Shown: positions 51,547-61,481, numbered from the stretch's first letter. The stretch: 64,000 nt of DNA from Winogradskyella sp. UBA3174 (GCF_002364335.1 NZ_DEXW01000061.1:9160-73159), one strand, 5' to 3'. Notes: a model not told the origin generated them from the sequence alone. Numbers and translations are program-made.

Positions 51547-52407
51547 TTATTTGTCAATATTGTAAACTAAATGTGAATATTTTGCTTTTTCAGTAATAAT
51601 ATTAAGTTCAAGTAACTGATTCTGTACTTTAGTTATTTCTTCTTCATCCATTAAATTTTGAGACCATTCTGTTAAAGACAACCATTCCTTTACATCTTCT
51701 AATTCTTGTTCATAACGATTAGCTATCGTTTTATCTATGCTCGGTATGGACTTAAATTCTCTTGTAGTTTCATTTATAATATTCAAAATAGTTTTTAAAT
51801 CGTCATTATGGTTTTCAATAAAATCCTCTCTTACTGCGATTACAAAACAAGGCCAAGGAGAAGGGCAATTGTCAATTCTTCTAAATGTGCCATCATCTAC
51901 TAATGGCTTGGTTGTAAATTTCTCCCACATAAAGTAATCTGCGTCACCTTCAGTAAGTCCTTTTACTGCACCATCTAAATTTTTTATGACTTCAAAGTTT
52001 AAATCATTTTCTAAATCCCAATTATGTTTTTTTGCATTTATATAGGCCATTAAATGAGACCCTGAACCATATCTGCTAATTGCAGCTTTTGTTCCTTTTA
52101 TATCTTTAATTGAATTAAATTTTGAATCTGCTGCCACATGAATTCCCCATATTAAAGGAGTTTCTATAAAAGTTTGCACAATCTTACTTGGGTTACCATC
52201 TATGATATCCTTAATAATACCTTCGGTTAAGATTACTGCAATATCAATGTCGCCAGAACGTAAGCCTTTGCACATTGCTCCTGTACCACCGTAATAATCA
52301 TGCCACCTTAGGTTAATACCTTTGTCCTTGTATTCTCCCTTTTTTAGTGTTAGGTACCAGGCTAAATTAAAATGTTCTGGAACACCACCAATATTTACTT
52401 TTTTCAT
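51547..52407 (-). CDS. Periplasmic-binding-protein-fold (NMT1/SsuA-like) protein without signal peptide
   Basis: The 286-residue protein resembles the substrate-binding components of taurine, nitrate and thiamine-precursor ABC transporters: VPEHFNLAWYLTLKKGEYKD, GLRSGDIDIAVILTEGI, RYGSGSHLMAYINAKKH and DGAVKGLTEGDADYFMWEKF. It starts MKKVNIGGVPE, with no signal peptide or lipobox, and no permease or ATPase gene is adjacent. It may be a cytosolic binding protein or a THI5-like enzyme. It lies 36 bases downstream of the nucleoside phosphorylase gene. Confidence 0.75.
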   Translation of the reverse strand: MKKVNIGGVPEHFNLAWYLTLKKGEYKDKGINLRWHDYYGGTGAMCKGLRSGDIDIAVILTEGIIKDIIDGNPSKIVQTFIETPLIWGIHVAADSKFNSIKDIKGTKAAISRYGSGSHLMAYINAKKHNWDLENDLNFEVIKNLDGAVKGLTEGDADYFMWEKFTTKPLVDDGTFRRIDNCPSPWPCFVIAVREDFIENHNDDLKTILNIINETTREFKSIPSIDKTIANRYEQELEDVKEWLSLTEWSQNLMDEEEITKVQNQLLELNIITEKAKYSHLVYNIDK

Positions 52408-52443
52408 TACTATACCTAGCCTTTTCCATAGAAAAGGGAACTT

Positions 52444-53316
52444 TTATATATTCACAATACGCTCTAAAGCATATTTAATTAATCTTTCTACTGTTTTCTT
52501 TGGGTTCTTACTAAATCCACCTGTAGCTCTATTAGCTATAATAGCGTTTAGCGATAATGCTTCGTGTCCTAATAATTTTGAAAGTCCATAAATAACAGAT
52601 GTTTCCATTTCAAAATTTGTAATTCTGAAATCTTTATAACTGAAGCTATCTAGTTTATTATTTAAGCCATGATCATGTAATGGTAAACGCAATACACGTC
52701 CTTGAGGCCCATAAAAACCGCCAGCAGTACCAGTCATACCTTTAAAAATCAAATCACTTTCAAAATACTTCTCTAAATATTTGCTGTTGTTTATAATAAT
52801 TGGTCGTGCTTTATTCTTATCCCAATCTGTGTGCTTTATAAATGCATCTTCAATTTCAGGATTGCTAATGCCATCAATTTGATAAAAGTGCAGCATACCA
52901 TTAACATCGAGCGCATGTGTACTCATAAGAAACGAGTCTACCGGAATATCTGCTTGTAAAGAGCCAGAAGTTCCAATTCTTATAATATTTAAGCTCGTAA
53001 GTTCTGTTTTGGGCTTACGCGTTTTTAAATCTATATTAACTAATGCATCTAATTCGTTTAAAACAATATCTATATTATCTGGTCCAATACCAGTAGATAT
53101 AACTGTTATTCTTCGGTCTTGGTAATAACCAGTTTGTGTTTTGAATTCACGTTTTTGGGTACTAAATTCAATGCTATCGAAGTGTTTTGTTATTTTTTCT
53201 ACACGATCTTGATCTCCAACAAAAATGATAGTATCTGAAATATCTTCAGGCTTCAAGTTTAAATGGTAAACACTACCATCCGGATTTAATATAAGCTCTG
53301 AGTCTTTAATTGACAT
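52444..53316 (-). CDS. Nucleoside phosphorylase (uridine phosphorylase-like)
   Basis: The 290-residue protein has the PNP/UDP family features: DTIIFVGDQDRVEKITK (the phosphate-site region), STGIGPDNIDIVLNEL, IIRIGTSGSLQADIPVDSF and FEMETSVIYGLSKLLGHEAL (the ribose-binding Met-Glu). Such enzymes split nucleosides with phosphate to a base plus ribose 1-phosphate. The base specificity is not clear. It overlaps the DUF1835 gene by 11 bases, so the two are co-translated. Confidence 0.85.
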   Translation of the reverse strand: MSIKDSELILNPDGSVYHLNLKPEDISDTIIFVGDQDRVEKITKHFDSIEFSTQKREFKTQTGYYQDRRITVISTGIGPDNIDIVLNELDALVNIDLKTRKPKTELTSLNIIRIGTSGSLQADIPVDSFLMSTHALDVNGMLHFYQIDGISNPEIEDAFIKHTDWDKNKARPIIINNSKYLEKYFESDLIFKGMTGTAGGFYGPQGRVLRLPLHDHGLNNKLDSFSYKDFRITNFEMETSVIYGLSKLLGHEALSLNAIIANRATGGFSKNPKKTVERLIKYALERIVNI

Positions 53317-54247
53317 GTAATGTGGTTTTTATAAGTTTATTCTGTTCTACATTAAATTGATAATTAAGACGTGTTACACCTCCATATACCATATCATTGT
53401 TTATTTCTGATTTAAAATTATGGTGCCTCAATAACGCTTCATGCCCTTTTCTATTTAGTTTAAGTTCATTATCGGTTTCATCAAAAAACAGAGATAGTTT
53501 ATCAATAATGCGCTGTAATTGTAAGTCTCCAAATCCGTAATAACCTTGGTAATTGAGGCTATAACCTAAAAGATGATGTCTAGATTTTATTGGGTAATCC
53601 CTTAATAGTCTAAGAATATTGTCTTCCAAAACATTTAATCCGCTTTGTTGATGCGGAAAACGTTTTAAATGTGCTTTAAGGCAATTACTCATGTATTTAA
53701 AGTTAGACGTTGTAACAATATAGGGTTTTAATATATTGTGATCAGTACCACAATATGTGCGCCACAAGGCAATTGCTAAATCAATATCTTCTTGTGTTAA
53801 AAGCACTTTATCTTTATAGTGCGATTTTAATTGATCTGCATTCAATTCACCTAAAGCTTTTAACTGCTTTTCCCCTTCTACACGTCCACTGCATATAAGA
53901 TATAAGGGTTTGTCAATTTCTTTTTGATGTAATAAATTAATCACTCCTAGTAGATTAATGTGGCAAAACAAATCATACTCAAACCATAAGTTTATTTCTG
54001 TATAATTTTCAATAGTATCTAATTTTGACAATTCACTTTTAAGTTCATCGGTATTAACTTCGATATCATAATTAGATTTAAGAAAATCAGCACGAAGCTC
54101 AAAAAAAGCGTCAGAATTTATTGCAGGAATCGTTGGACCTTCGCAGAGCATTTCTTGCCAAGTTAGAATATCTTCAGTAAAATCTAATTCTCTTAAATAA
54201 TCGGTAAGATGATTACCATTTGTAATATGTAGGATTTTTTTTTCCAT
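53306..54247 (-). CDS. DUF1835 domain-containing protein
   Basis: The 313-residue protein begins KILHITNGNHLTDYLRELDF and continues ILTWQEMLCEGPTIPAI and INLWFEYDLFCHINLLGVIN, the DUF1835 pattern. The second half has a winged-helix-like or repeat section (ILRLLRDYPIKSRHHLLGYS and QLQRIIDKLSLF). The activity of the family is not known. It lies in the packed minus-strand group between the phosphorylase and SUI1 genes (5 bases to the latter). Confidence 0.85.
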   Translation of the reverse strand: MEKKILHITNGNHLTDYLRELDFTEDILTWQEMLCEGPTIPAINSDAFFELRADFLKSNYDIEVNTDELKSELSKLDTIENYTEINLWFEYDLFCHINLLGVINLLHQKEIDKPLYLICSGRVEGEKQLKALGELNADQLKSHYKDKVLLTQEDIDLAIALWRTYCGTDHNILKPYIVTTSNFKYMSNCLKAHLKRFPHQQSGLNVLEDNILRLLRDYPIKSRHHLLGYSLNYQGYYGFGDLQLQRIIDKLSLFFDETDNELKLNRKGHEALLRHHNFKSEINNDMVYGGVTRLNYQFNVEQNKLIKTTLHVN

Positions 54248-54252
54248 AAAAA

Positions 54253-54582
54253 TTAACCTCCAACACGTTTAACATTAAATCCTTTATCTTTTAACATTGC
54301 CATGATCTTATCTCTATAATCACCCTGAATAATAATTTTATCGTTCTTAAAACTGCCACCAACACTTAGTTTAGTCTTAAGCTCTTTAGTTAATTTTTTA
54401 AAGTCTTCTGTAGCTCCTGTATAACCTTCGAGAATTGTAATAGGTTTTCCTTTTCGTTTTTCATATTTACAAAGAATAGGAGCATCTTGCAACCACACCT
54501 TGTTTTTAGAATTGTCAGAAGCATCCGTAAGTTCTTGTGTATGCTCTGGAAATAGATTTTTTAATTGGTCTTTTAAATCCAT
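54253..54582 (-). CDS. SUI1/eIF1-like translation initiation factor (YciH family)
   Basis: The 109-residue protein has the eIF1 fold signature: KGKPITILEGYTGATEDFKK, LSVGGSFKNDKIIIQGDYRD and KGFNVKRVGG. In bacteria YciH-type proteins can destabilise initiation on non-canonical starts and are linked to stress translation. The size is normal. Its start overlaps the 3' end of the 2OG oxygenase gene by one base, so it is coupled to it. Confidence 0.92.
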   Translation of the reverse strand: MDLKDQLKNLFPEHTQELTDASDNSKNKVWLQDAPILCKYEKRKGKPITILEGYTGATEDFKKLTKELKTKLSVGGSFKNDKIIIQGDYRDKIMAMLKDKGFNVKRVGG

Positions 54583-55532
54583 TACTTTTTAATCAGTCCA
54601 AGTTCAATTAAACGCTCATTTAAAAATTCACCTGCAGTAATGTCTTCAAATTGTTTTGGATTATTATCATCTACACAGCTATCTAAAACATCTAATTTCA
54701 TTTCGCTTATAGGATGCATAAAAAATGGAATAGAGTAGCGAGAGGTTCCCCAAAGTTCTCTTGGAGGATTTATAACACGATGAACTGTAGATTTTAATTT
54801 ATTGTTGGTGTGACGCGATAACATATCACCAACATTAATCATTAATTCATCTGGTTCTGCAATAGCATCGATCCATTCGCCATCATGTTTTTGCACTTGT
54901 AGTCCTCTTCCTTGGGCTCCCATTAACAAAGTTATTAAATTAATATCTCCGTGGGCAGCTGCTCTAACAGCGTTTTTTGGTTCCTGTGTTATTGGAGGAT
55001 AGTGAATTGGTCTTAAAATAGAATTTCCGTTGTGTATGTAATTATCAAAATACGTTTCTTCAAGATCTAGGTGCAAAGCTAGAGCACGTAGCACATACTT
55101 AGCTGTTTTTTCTAGCATTTCATAGGTTTTTTTGCCTATTCTATTGAATTCCGATAACTCTTTAACATCAACATTTTCTGGGTATTCTTTTCTGCGCTCA
55201 TCATCATCATCTACATATTGCCCAAAGTGCCAAAATTCTTTTAAATCACCTTCTTTTTTGCCTTTAGCACTTTCTTTACCAAACGAAACATATCCGCGTT
55301 GACCACCAATTCCAGGTATTTCGTAGCTTTCTTTGGTATCTATTGGTAAATCAAAGAAATTCTTTATTTCACCATATAAATTGTCTACTAATTTGTCGTC
55401 TAAGAAGTGACCTTTTAAAGCAACGAATCCAATATCTTCATAAGCTTTTCCGATTTCCTTAATAAACTTTTCTTTTCTATTTGGATTATCAGATATGAAA
55501 TCCTTTAAATCTACGCTAGGTATTCTATCCAT
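54582..55532 (-). CDS. 2-oxoglutarate/Fe(II) oxygenase, isopenicillin N synthase-like
   Basis: The 316-residue protein has the double-stranded beta-helix motifs of the family: AAHGDINLITLL (His-x-Asp iron ligands), STVHRVINPP (the second His) and TSRYSIPFFMHP (the 2-oxoglutarate-binding Arg and Ser). The N-terminal DIGFVALKGHFLDD and the GGQRGYVSFG stretch agree. Members hydroxylate or desaturate varied small substrates; which one is unknown here. It is the first gene of the minus-strand group and is divergent from the E1 gene by 150 bases. Confidence 0.9.
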   Translation of the reverse strand: MDRIPSVDLKDFISDNPNRKEKFIKEIGKAYEDIGFVALKGHFLDDKLVDNLYGEIKNFFDLPIDTKESYEIPGIGGQRGYVSFGKESAKGKKEGDLKEFWHFGQYVDDDDERRKEYPENVDVKELSEFNRIGKKTYEMLEKTAKYVLRALALHLDLEETYFDNYIHNGNSILRPIHYPPITQEPKNAVRAAAHGDINLITLLMGAQGRGLQVQKHDGEWIDAIAEPDELMINVGDMLSRHTNNKLKSTVHRVINPPRELWGTSRYSIPFFMHPISEMKLDVLDSCVDDNNPKQFEDITAGEFLNERLIELGLIKK

Positions 55533-55648
55533 TAGGTTTTTGTTTAAATATTACACAATATACAAATGTAACTAAAATAGTGCTAAAAAATTAGGTGTAA
55601 ATTATTGATAAATTGATGTCCATACTGCGATATTGAGGCAATTTTATT

Positions 55649-55656
55649 TACTTTTG
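55649..55656 (+). promoter_or_regulatory. -7 box of the E1 dehydrogenase gene
   Basis: TACTTTTG matches TAnnTTTG, 27 bases before the ATG at 55683. No -33 match at standard spacing. Confidence 0.5.
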
Positions 55657-55682
55657 AGGTACGATTTTGAAATTTTAATTAG

Positions 55683-57683
55683 ATGCCGACAATTACAAAA
55701 AGTAATATAGATTACGATAAGCGTAATTTAAGTGATAAAGTTTTACTAAAGCTTTATTACAATATGCTTAAGCCAAGATTAATAGAAGAAAAGATGTTGA
55801 TCTTGCTGCGACAAGGCAAAATTTCAAAATGGTTTTCTGGTATTGGGCAAGAAGCTATTTCTGTAGGTGTTACTATGGCATTAAAACCAAGTGAATACAT
55901 ATTGCCAATGCATAGAAATCTTGGTGTATTTACAACGCGAGATATTCCGTTACATCGTTTATTTTGTCAGTGGCAAGGTAAAACTAGTGGGTTTACTAAT
56001 GGTAGAGATCGCTCTTTTCATTTTGGTACTCAAGAGTTTAATATAGTGGGTATGATATCCCATCTTGGCCCACAACTTGGTGTCGCAGATGGTATAGCTT
56101 TGGCAAATTTATTAAAGAAAAACGGACAAGTTACTGCTGTTTTTACTGGTGAAGGTGGTACAAGTGAAGGTGATTTTCATGAAGCACTTAATGTAGCTTC
56201 TGTTTGGCAATTGCCCGTAATCTTCTGCATTGAAAATAATGGTTACGGGTTATCTACTCCTACAAAAGAGCAATATAATTGTAAACATTTAGCAGATAGA
56301 GGTAAGGGTTACGGTATTGAGTCTTTTATTTTAGATGGAAATAATGTTATTGAAACCTATACTAAAGTTAAAAAATTAGCTGAAAGCATTAGAAAACGCC
56401 CTAGGCCAATTTTAATAGAATTTAAAACATTTAGGAGACGTGGGCATGAAGAGGCTAGTGGTACAAAATATGTTCCTGAAGCCTTAATGCAAGAATGGGA
56501 AGCAAAAGATCCTATAGAAAATTTCAGAAGTTATTTATTTAGCCGAAAGATTTTAAATCAAGAAATTGACGAACAGTATACTGCTGAAATAAAGGCAGAT
56601 ATTAATACCTCTTTGGAGTCAGCTTATGCCGAAGAGGATGTGGTAGCTGATGAAACTAAAGAATTAAGTGATGTTTATAAGTACTTCGATTATAAAGAAT
56701 TTACACCAAATAAAGAAATAAAAGAACTACGATTAATTGATGCGATTTCTGAAGGTTTAAAACAGTCCATGCAAAAACATAAAGATCTTGTTATTATGGG
56801 ACAAGATATTGCAGAATATGGTGGTGTTTTTAAAATGACTGAAGGCTTTTTAGAAGCCTTTGGAAAAGATCGTGTTAGGAATACACCTATTTGTGAATCT
56901 GCAATTATTGAAACAGCAATGGGATTATCTATTTCTGGAATAAAATCTGTTGTAGAAATGCAGTTTGCAGATTTTGCAACTTCTGGTTTTAACCCTATTG
57001 TTAATTATTTAGCAAAATCGCATTACAGATGGGGACAAGAAGCAGATGTGGTGATTAGAATGCCTTGTGGTGCAGGCGTTGCTGCAGGTCCATTTCATTC
57101 GCAAACTAATGAAGCTTGGTTTACTAAAACACCAGGTTTAAAGGTGGTTTACCCTGCATTTCCTTACGATGCTAAAGGATTATTAGCTACTTCAATAAAT
57201 GATCCAAATCCTGTGCTTTTCTTTGAGCATAAGGCATTATATAGAAGTATAAGACAAGAGGTGCCAACAGATTATTTTACCATACCATTTGGTAAAGCTG
57301 CACTTTTAAAAGAAGGTGAAGCTATTACAATAATTACTTACGGAGCAGGTGTTCATTGGGCTTTAAATACTTTAGAAAATAATTCTGATATCTCAGCTGA
57401 TTTAATTGATTTAAGAACATTGCAACCTTTAGATAAAGAAGCCATTTTTAATTCAGTTAAAAAGACCGGTAAAGCCATTATTTTACAAGAAGACTCTATG
57501 TTTGGTGGTATTGCTAGCGATATTTCTGCACTATTAATGGAGGAGTGTTTTGAATATTTAGATGCGCCTGTAAAACGTGTAGCGAGTATGGAAACACCTA
57601 TACCTTTTATTGGTCAGTTGGAAGATCAGTATTTATCACGTGATAAATTTGAAGCTGATTTAATCAAATTATTGGCTTATTAA
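55683..57683 (+). CDS. 2-oxoacid dehydrogenase E1 component, alpha-beta fusion
   Basis: The 666-residue protein joins E1-alpha (residues 1 to about 330) and E1-beta (about 340-666) in one chain. E1-alpha has the TPP motif GEGGTSEGDFHEALNVAS ending in IENNGYGLSTP, and RGKGYGIESFILDGN. E1-beta has VIMGQDIAEYGGVFKMTEGF, RMPCGAGVAAGPFHSQ and DLRTLQPLDKEAI. Such fused E1 proteins decarboxylate branched-chain 2-oxoacids or pyruvate in complex with E2/E3, which are not in the window. Branched-chain type is the better guess because the fusion is common in Bacteroidota. Confidence 0.9.
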   Translation: MPTITKSNIDYDKRNLSDKVLLKLYYNMLKPRLIEEKMLILLRQGKISKWFSGIGQEAISVGVTMALKPSEYILPMHRNLGVFTTRDIPLHRLFCQWQGKTSGFTNGRDRSFHFGTQEFNIVGMISHLGPQLGVADGIALANLLKKNGQVTAVFTGEGGTSEGDFHEALNVASVWQLPVIFCIENNGYGLSTPTKEQYNCKHLADRGKGYGIESFILDGNNVIETYTKVKKLAESIRKRPRPILIEFKTFRRRGHEEASGTKYVPEALMQEWEAKDPIENFRSYLFSRKILNQEIDEQYTAEIKADINTSLESAYAEEDVVADETKELSDVYKYFDYKEFTPNKEIKELRLIDAISEGLKQSMQKHKDLVIMGQDIAEYGGVFKMTEGFLEAFGKDRVRNTPICESAIIETAMGLSISGIKSVVEMQFADFATSGFNPIVNYLAKSHYRWGQEADVVIRMPCGAGVAAGPFHSQTNEAWFTKTPGLKVVYPAFPYDAKGLLATSINDPNPVLFFEHKALYRSIRQEVPTDYFTIPFGKAALLKEGEAITIITYGAGVHWALNTLENNSDISADLIDLRTLQPLDKEAIFNSVKKTGKAIILQEDSMFGGIASDISALLMEECFEYLDAPVKRVASMETPIPFIGQLEDQYLSRDKFEADLIKLLAY

Positions 57684-57728
57684 TAAAACCCAAATTATTA
57701 TTTACCTACGAGTATTACTTAAACTAAT

Positions 57729-59897
57729 ATGACAATGAAAAGAAATATTTATTCATTATTGGCACTGATTAGTATTCTAACCAGCTGTAAGCAAGAACAA
57801 AAAGAGGTGACTTATAAATCTATAGAAATACCCTTAGCTAAAAAGGTTACTAAAGAATTAACGATTCACAACGATACAAGAACAGACGATTATTTCTGGA
57901 TGAGATTAAGTGATGAACAAAAAAACGCAGAGACTCCAGATGCGCAAACACAAGATGTATTAGATTATTTAGGTGCTGAAAATGAGTATTTAAATAAAGC
58001 TATGAATCACACAAAAGAGCTACAAACTAAACTGTATGATGAGATTGTTGGCCGTATTAAAAAAGACGATCAATCTGTACCAGTAAAATCTAACGGTTAC
58101 TTTTACTATACACGTTATGAAGTAGGTGATGACTATGCCTTATACTGCAGAAAAAAAGTTGATGAAAATAGCAAAGAGGAAATTATTTTTAACGGTCCTG
58201 AGATGGCCAAAGGTTTTGCATACTATGGCATTGGTAATCGTACTATAAGCGAAGATAATAAGTTAATGGCTTTTGCAGTAGATACTGTTTCTAGAAGACG
58301 TTACTCTATTCAGTTCAAAAATTTAGAAACTGGAGAATTATTATCAGATAATTTAAGCAATACAAGTGGAAGTGCAACCTGGGCAAATGATAATAAAACT
58401 GTTTTTTACACAACTAAAGATCCAGCAACATTAAGAGCTAACAAAATTTATAAGCATGTTTTAGGCACAGACCAATCTGATGATGTTTTAGTTTTTCATG
58501 AAACAGATGAAACTTTTAATATTGGTGTTAGAAAATCAAAATCTAAAGCTTTTTTAGCTATTTACAGTTCACAAACGTTGTCTACAGAATTTAGAGTTTT
58601 AGATGCTAACAATCCAAATGGAGAATGGAAAATAATACAGCCACGAGAAAAAAACCTAGAATATAGTGTAGATCATTATGGTGATTATTTTTATATAAGA
58701 ACCAATCTAGATGCTAAAAATTTCCGTTTAGTAAAAACCCCTATTAATGCAACTTCAAAAGAGAATTGGGTTGATGTTATTCCTCATAGAGACGGAGTAT
58801 ATTTGCAAGGTTTCGATCTTTTTAGTAACCACTTAGTAGTTCAGGAACGTGAAAATGGACTAAGAGGCATCCGTATTATTAATTGGAGTGGAGGGGAACA
58901 TCAAATGACATTTAATGATCCTGCGTATTTGGCATATACTACTTCAAATTTAGATTTTAACACTGATACCTTACGTTATGGTTATACGTCGCTAACAACA
59001 CCAAGTAGTACTTATGATTACAACATGAATACCAAAGAACAACTATTGTTAAAACAAGAAGAAGTACTAGGTGCTAATTTTTCATCAGATAACTATGTAT
59101 CTAAACGTTTATATGCAACAGCTAGAGATGGCGCAAAAGTTCCTATTTCTTTAGTTTATAAAAAGGGAATGATTAAAAATAGTAGCACACCAATGTTATT
59201 ATATTCATATGGTTCTTACGGAAGTAGTTCAGAACCTACGTTTAAGTCTGATAGGTTAAGTTTACTAGATAGAGGTTTTATATACGCTATTGCTCACATT
59301 CGTGGTGGACAAGAAATGGGTAGAGATTGGTACGAAGATGGGAAACTTCTTAAAAAGAAAAATACATTTACAGATTTTATAGATTGTGCTGAGTATTTGG
59401 TTAACGATGGTTTCACAAGTAGCGATCATTTATATGCGCTTGGCGGAAGTGCAGGTGGTTTGTTAATGGGAGCCATTGTAAATATGAAACCAGAATTATG
59501 GAATGGTGTTGTAGCAGCTGTACCATTTGTAGATGTAATATCTACGATGTTAGATGAAACCATTCCTTTGACGACTTTTGAATTTGATGAATGGGGTAAT
59601 CCTAAAGATAAAACCTATTACGATTATATGAAGTCTTATTCGCCTTACGATAATGTAGAAGCTAAAGATTATCCAAATATTTTGATTACTACAGGGTATT
59701 GGGATAGTCAAGTACAATATTGGGAGCCAGCAAAATGGATAGCAAAGTTAAGAGCACTAAAAACAGATGACAATTTATTAATTATGGATTGTAATATGGA
59801 AACTGGTCATGGTGGTGCTTCAGGCCGTTTTGAACGCTATAAGAATACTGCACTCTACTATGCGTTTATGTTAGATTTGGAAAATATTTCAGAGTAA
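57729..59897 (+). CDS. Prolyl oligopeptidase/oligopeptidase B family serine peptidase (S9A), lipoprotein
   Basis: The 722-residue protein has a lipoprotein signal (YSLLALISILTSCKQ), a beta-propeller (about 70-430) and an alpha/beta-hydrolase domain. The nucleophile Ser is in ALGGSAGGLLMGAIVN, the Asp region is ITTGYWDSQV, and the His is in METGHGGASGRFERY. The catalytic region with HIRGGQEMGRDWYEDG is typical of oligopeptidase B. It cuts short peptides at basic or proline residues. The ATG at 57729 and the internal one at 57735 are both possible. A perfect terminator follows 11 bases after the stop. Confidence 0.93.
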   Translation: MTMKRNIYSLLALISILTSCKQEQKEVTYKSIEIPLAKKVTKELTIHNDTRTDDYFWMRLSDEQKNAETPDAQTQDVLDYLGAENEYLNKAMNHTKELQTKLYDEIVGRIKKDDQSVPVKSNGYFYYTRYEVGDDYALYCRKKVDENSKEEIIFNGPEMAKGFAYYGIGNRTISEDNKLMAFAVDTVSRRRYSIQFKNLETGELLSDNLSNTSGSATWANDNKTVFYTTKDPATLRANKIYKHVLGTDQSDDVLVFHETDETFNIGVRKSKSKAFLAIYSSQTLSTEFRVLDANNPNGEWKIIQPREKNLEYSVDHYGDYFYIRTNLDAKNFRLVKTPINATSKENWVDVIPHRDGVYLQGFDLFSNHLVVQERENGLRGIRIINWSGGEHQMTFNDPAYLAYTTSNLDFNTDTLRYGYTSLTTPSSTYDYNMNTKEQLLLKQEEVLGANFSSDNYVSKRLYATARDGAKVPISLVYKKGMIKNSSTPMLLYSYGSYGSSSEPTFKSDRLSLLDRGFIYAIAHIRGGQEMGRDWYEDGKLLKKKNTFTDFIDCAEYLVNDGFTSSDHLYALGGSAGGLLMGAIVNMKPELWNGVVAAVPFVDVISTMLDETIPLTTFEFDEWGNPKDKTYYDYMKSYSPYDNVEAKDYPNILITTGYWDSQVQYWEPAKWIAKLRALKTDDNLLIMDCNMETGHGGASGRFERYKNTALYYAFMLDLENISE

Positions 59898-59907
59898 AAA
59901 AGGATTA

Positions 59908-59953
59908 GAATCAAAAAAGCCAGTAAATATTTATTTACTGGCTTTTTTGATTC
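59908..59953. terminator. Perfect 46-base palindromic bidirectional terminator
   Basis: The arms are 21 bases each with no mismatch (left opens GAATCAAAAAAGCCAG, loop ATTT). The stem contains A6 and T6 runs, so it serves both the plus-strand peptidase and the convergent minus-strand dipeptidase. Confidence 0.93.
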
Positions 59954-60000
59954 TTAAATATAATTTCTATGTCAGATATAGTATATAAGTAGTTGAAAAA

Positions 60001-61290
60001 TCAATTCAAAGTTTTTGCCACAGCCTCAACTTCATCCAAAACTCTTAATAAATTCCCACTCCAAAGTTGTTCTATTTGTGCTTCAGTGTAACCACGTTTT
60101 ACTAATTCTAAGGTAACATTAAAGGTTTCTGAAGCATCAGACCAACCAGCAATTCCTCCACCACCATCAAAATCACTACTAATACCGACATGGTCTATAC
60201 CCATTTTTTCAACTAAGTAATCAATATGGTTGACAAAGTCAGAAACATCTACAGCAGGCGGTAAGTCTTTTAGTGTTGCCAATTTATTTTTCCGAATAGG
60301 CACCATAGTTCCTAAATGACCGTAATAGGTGTTTCGTTCATCGGCTGTCATTAATTTCTGAGCATCGCGTTCTGCCCATTGTACACCCATTGAGTCTAAA
60401 ATTTGCTTTGCAATTTCAACTTCAATTCCTACTCGTTTTTCGAATTTTTCAGTATTTAAATACGATGTGAATGCAACGGTCTGTACAACGCCTCCGTTTT
60501 CTTTTAACCAAACTAATTGCTCATCATCTAAATTTCTGCTGTGATTACAAAGCGCTCTGGCAGAAGAGTGCGATGCTATTATTGGTGCTTTACTCAATGC
60601 TATCATTTGTCGCATAGATTCTTTTGAAGGATGTGAGACATCGATCATCATCCCTACACGATTCATTTCTGTCACTACTTGTTTTCCTAAATCACTCAAT
60701 CCGTTATGCAACCAAATGTTATCGCTTTCGCCAGTATTGCTATCGCAAAGTTGACTGTGGCCATTGTGTGATAAGGACATATAACGTGCGCCACGTTTAT
60801 AGAATTTTTCTACATTACTAATATCTAAACCTACAGGATAACCATTTTCTATACCTATCATAGCTACCTTTTTTCCTTTGGCATCAATACGCCTAACATC
60901 ATCTGATGTTAAAGCTAGCTCAATATCATTTGGTGCAATATCTTCTACTAATTTATGTATCGCACTAAATTTAGACATCGCATTTTTATAGGCATTTTCG
61001 TATCCGGAGTCCGTTAGTGAGTCTTGACCAGTATAAACAATGAACCAAGCAACATCTAGTCCACCTTCTTTCATTTTAGGTAATGTGATTTGTGTATCTA
61101 AATCTTGCGTGTAGTTTAGCTCATCTGTAAAGTTTTTTACATTGATATCGCAATGCGTATCTAAAGTAATAACACGCTCATGTATTGCTTTTGCATCAGC
61201 TAATAATTTATCTTCTTTAGATATTTCTGATTTACAGCTCATAATTAATACTAAAAAGATTAATAAGTTTATAAAGTTTTTATTACACAT
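60001..61290 (-). CDS. Membrane dipeptidase (M19 family), lipoprotein
   Basis: The 429-residue protein has a lipoprotein signal (NLLIFLVLIMSCKSE). M19 motifs follow: VITLDTHCDINV with the His and Asp zinc ligands, MIGIENGYPVG, RYMSLSHNGHSQLCD, MIDVSHPSKESM and DHVGISSDFDGGGG. Renal-dipeptidase-type enzymes split dipeptides, including those from glutathione breakdown (Cys-Gly). With gamma-glutamyltransferase elsewhere in the window it could complete an external glutathione-scavenging route, which is inference. Confidence 0.93.
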   Translation of the reverse strand: MCNKNFINLLIFLVLIMSCKSEISKEDKLLADAKAIHERVITLDTHCDINVKNFTDELNYTQDLDTQITLPKMKEGGLDVAWFIVYTGQDSLTDSGYENAYKNAMSKFSAIHKLVEDIAPNDIELALTSDDVRRIDAKGKKVAMIGIENGYPVGLDISNVEKFYKRGARYMSLSHNGHSQLCDSNTGESDNIWLHNGLSDLGKQVVTEMNRVGMMIDVSHPSKESMRQMIALSKAPIIASHSSARALCNHSRNLDDEQLVWLKENGGVVQTVAFTSYLNTEKFEKRVGIEVEIAKQILDSMGVQWAERDAQKLMTADERNTYYGHLGTMVPIRKNKLATLKDLPPAVDVSDFVNHIDYLVEKMGIDHVGISSDFDGGGGIAGWSDASETFNVTLELVKRGYTEAQIEQLWSGNLLRVLDEVEAVAKTLN

Positions 61291-61481
61291 AATAATTTAG
61301 TTTCTTAAATGTAAATAGATTTTTAGTGTTATCAAAATGTTGAAAATTCTATTAGAGGTTGAATCGTATCTTGCCGATTTAATACGCGTTTAGTCGATTG
61401 TTAAGAAATAGTTAAATCTATAATATGGCAATCTCATTTAAAGTATTATTTTTAAACCATATCATTAAAAAAAAAATCCTT

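Noticed and set aside
61425..61481. Upstream ATG of the T9SS protease
   Set aside because: It would add 19 residues in front of a complete signal peptide starting at 61482.
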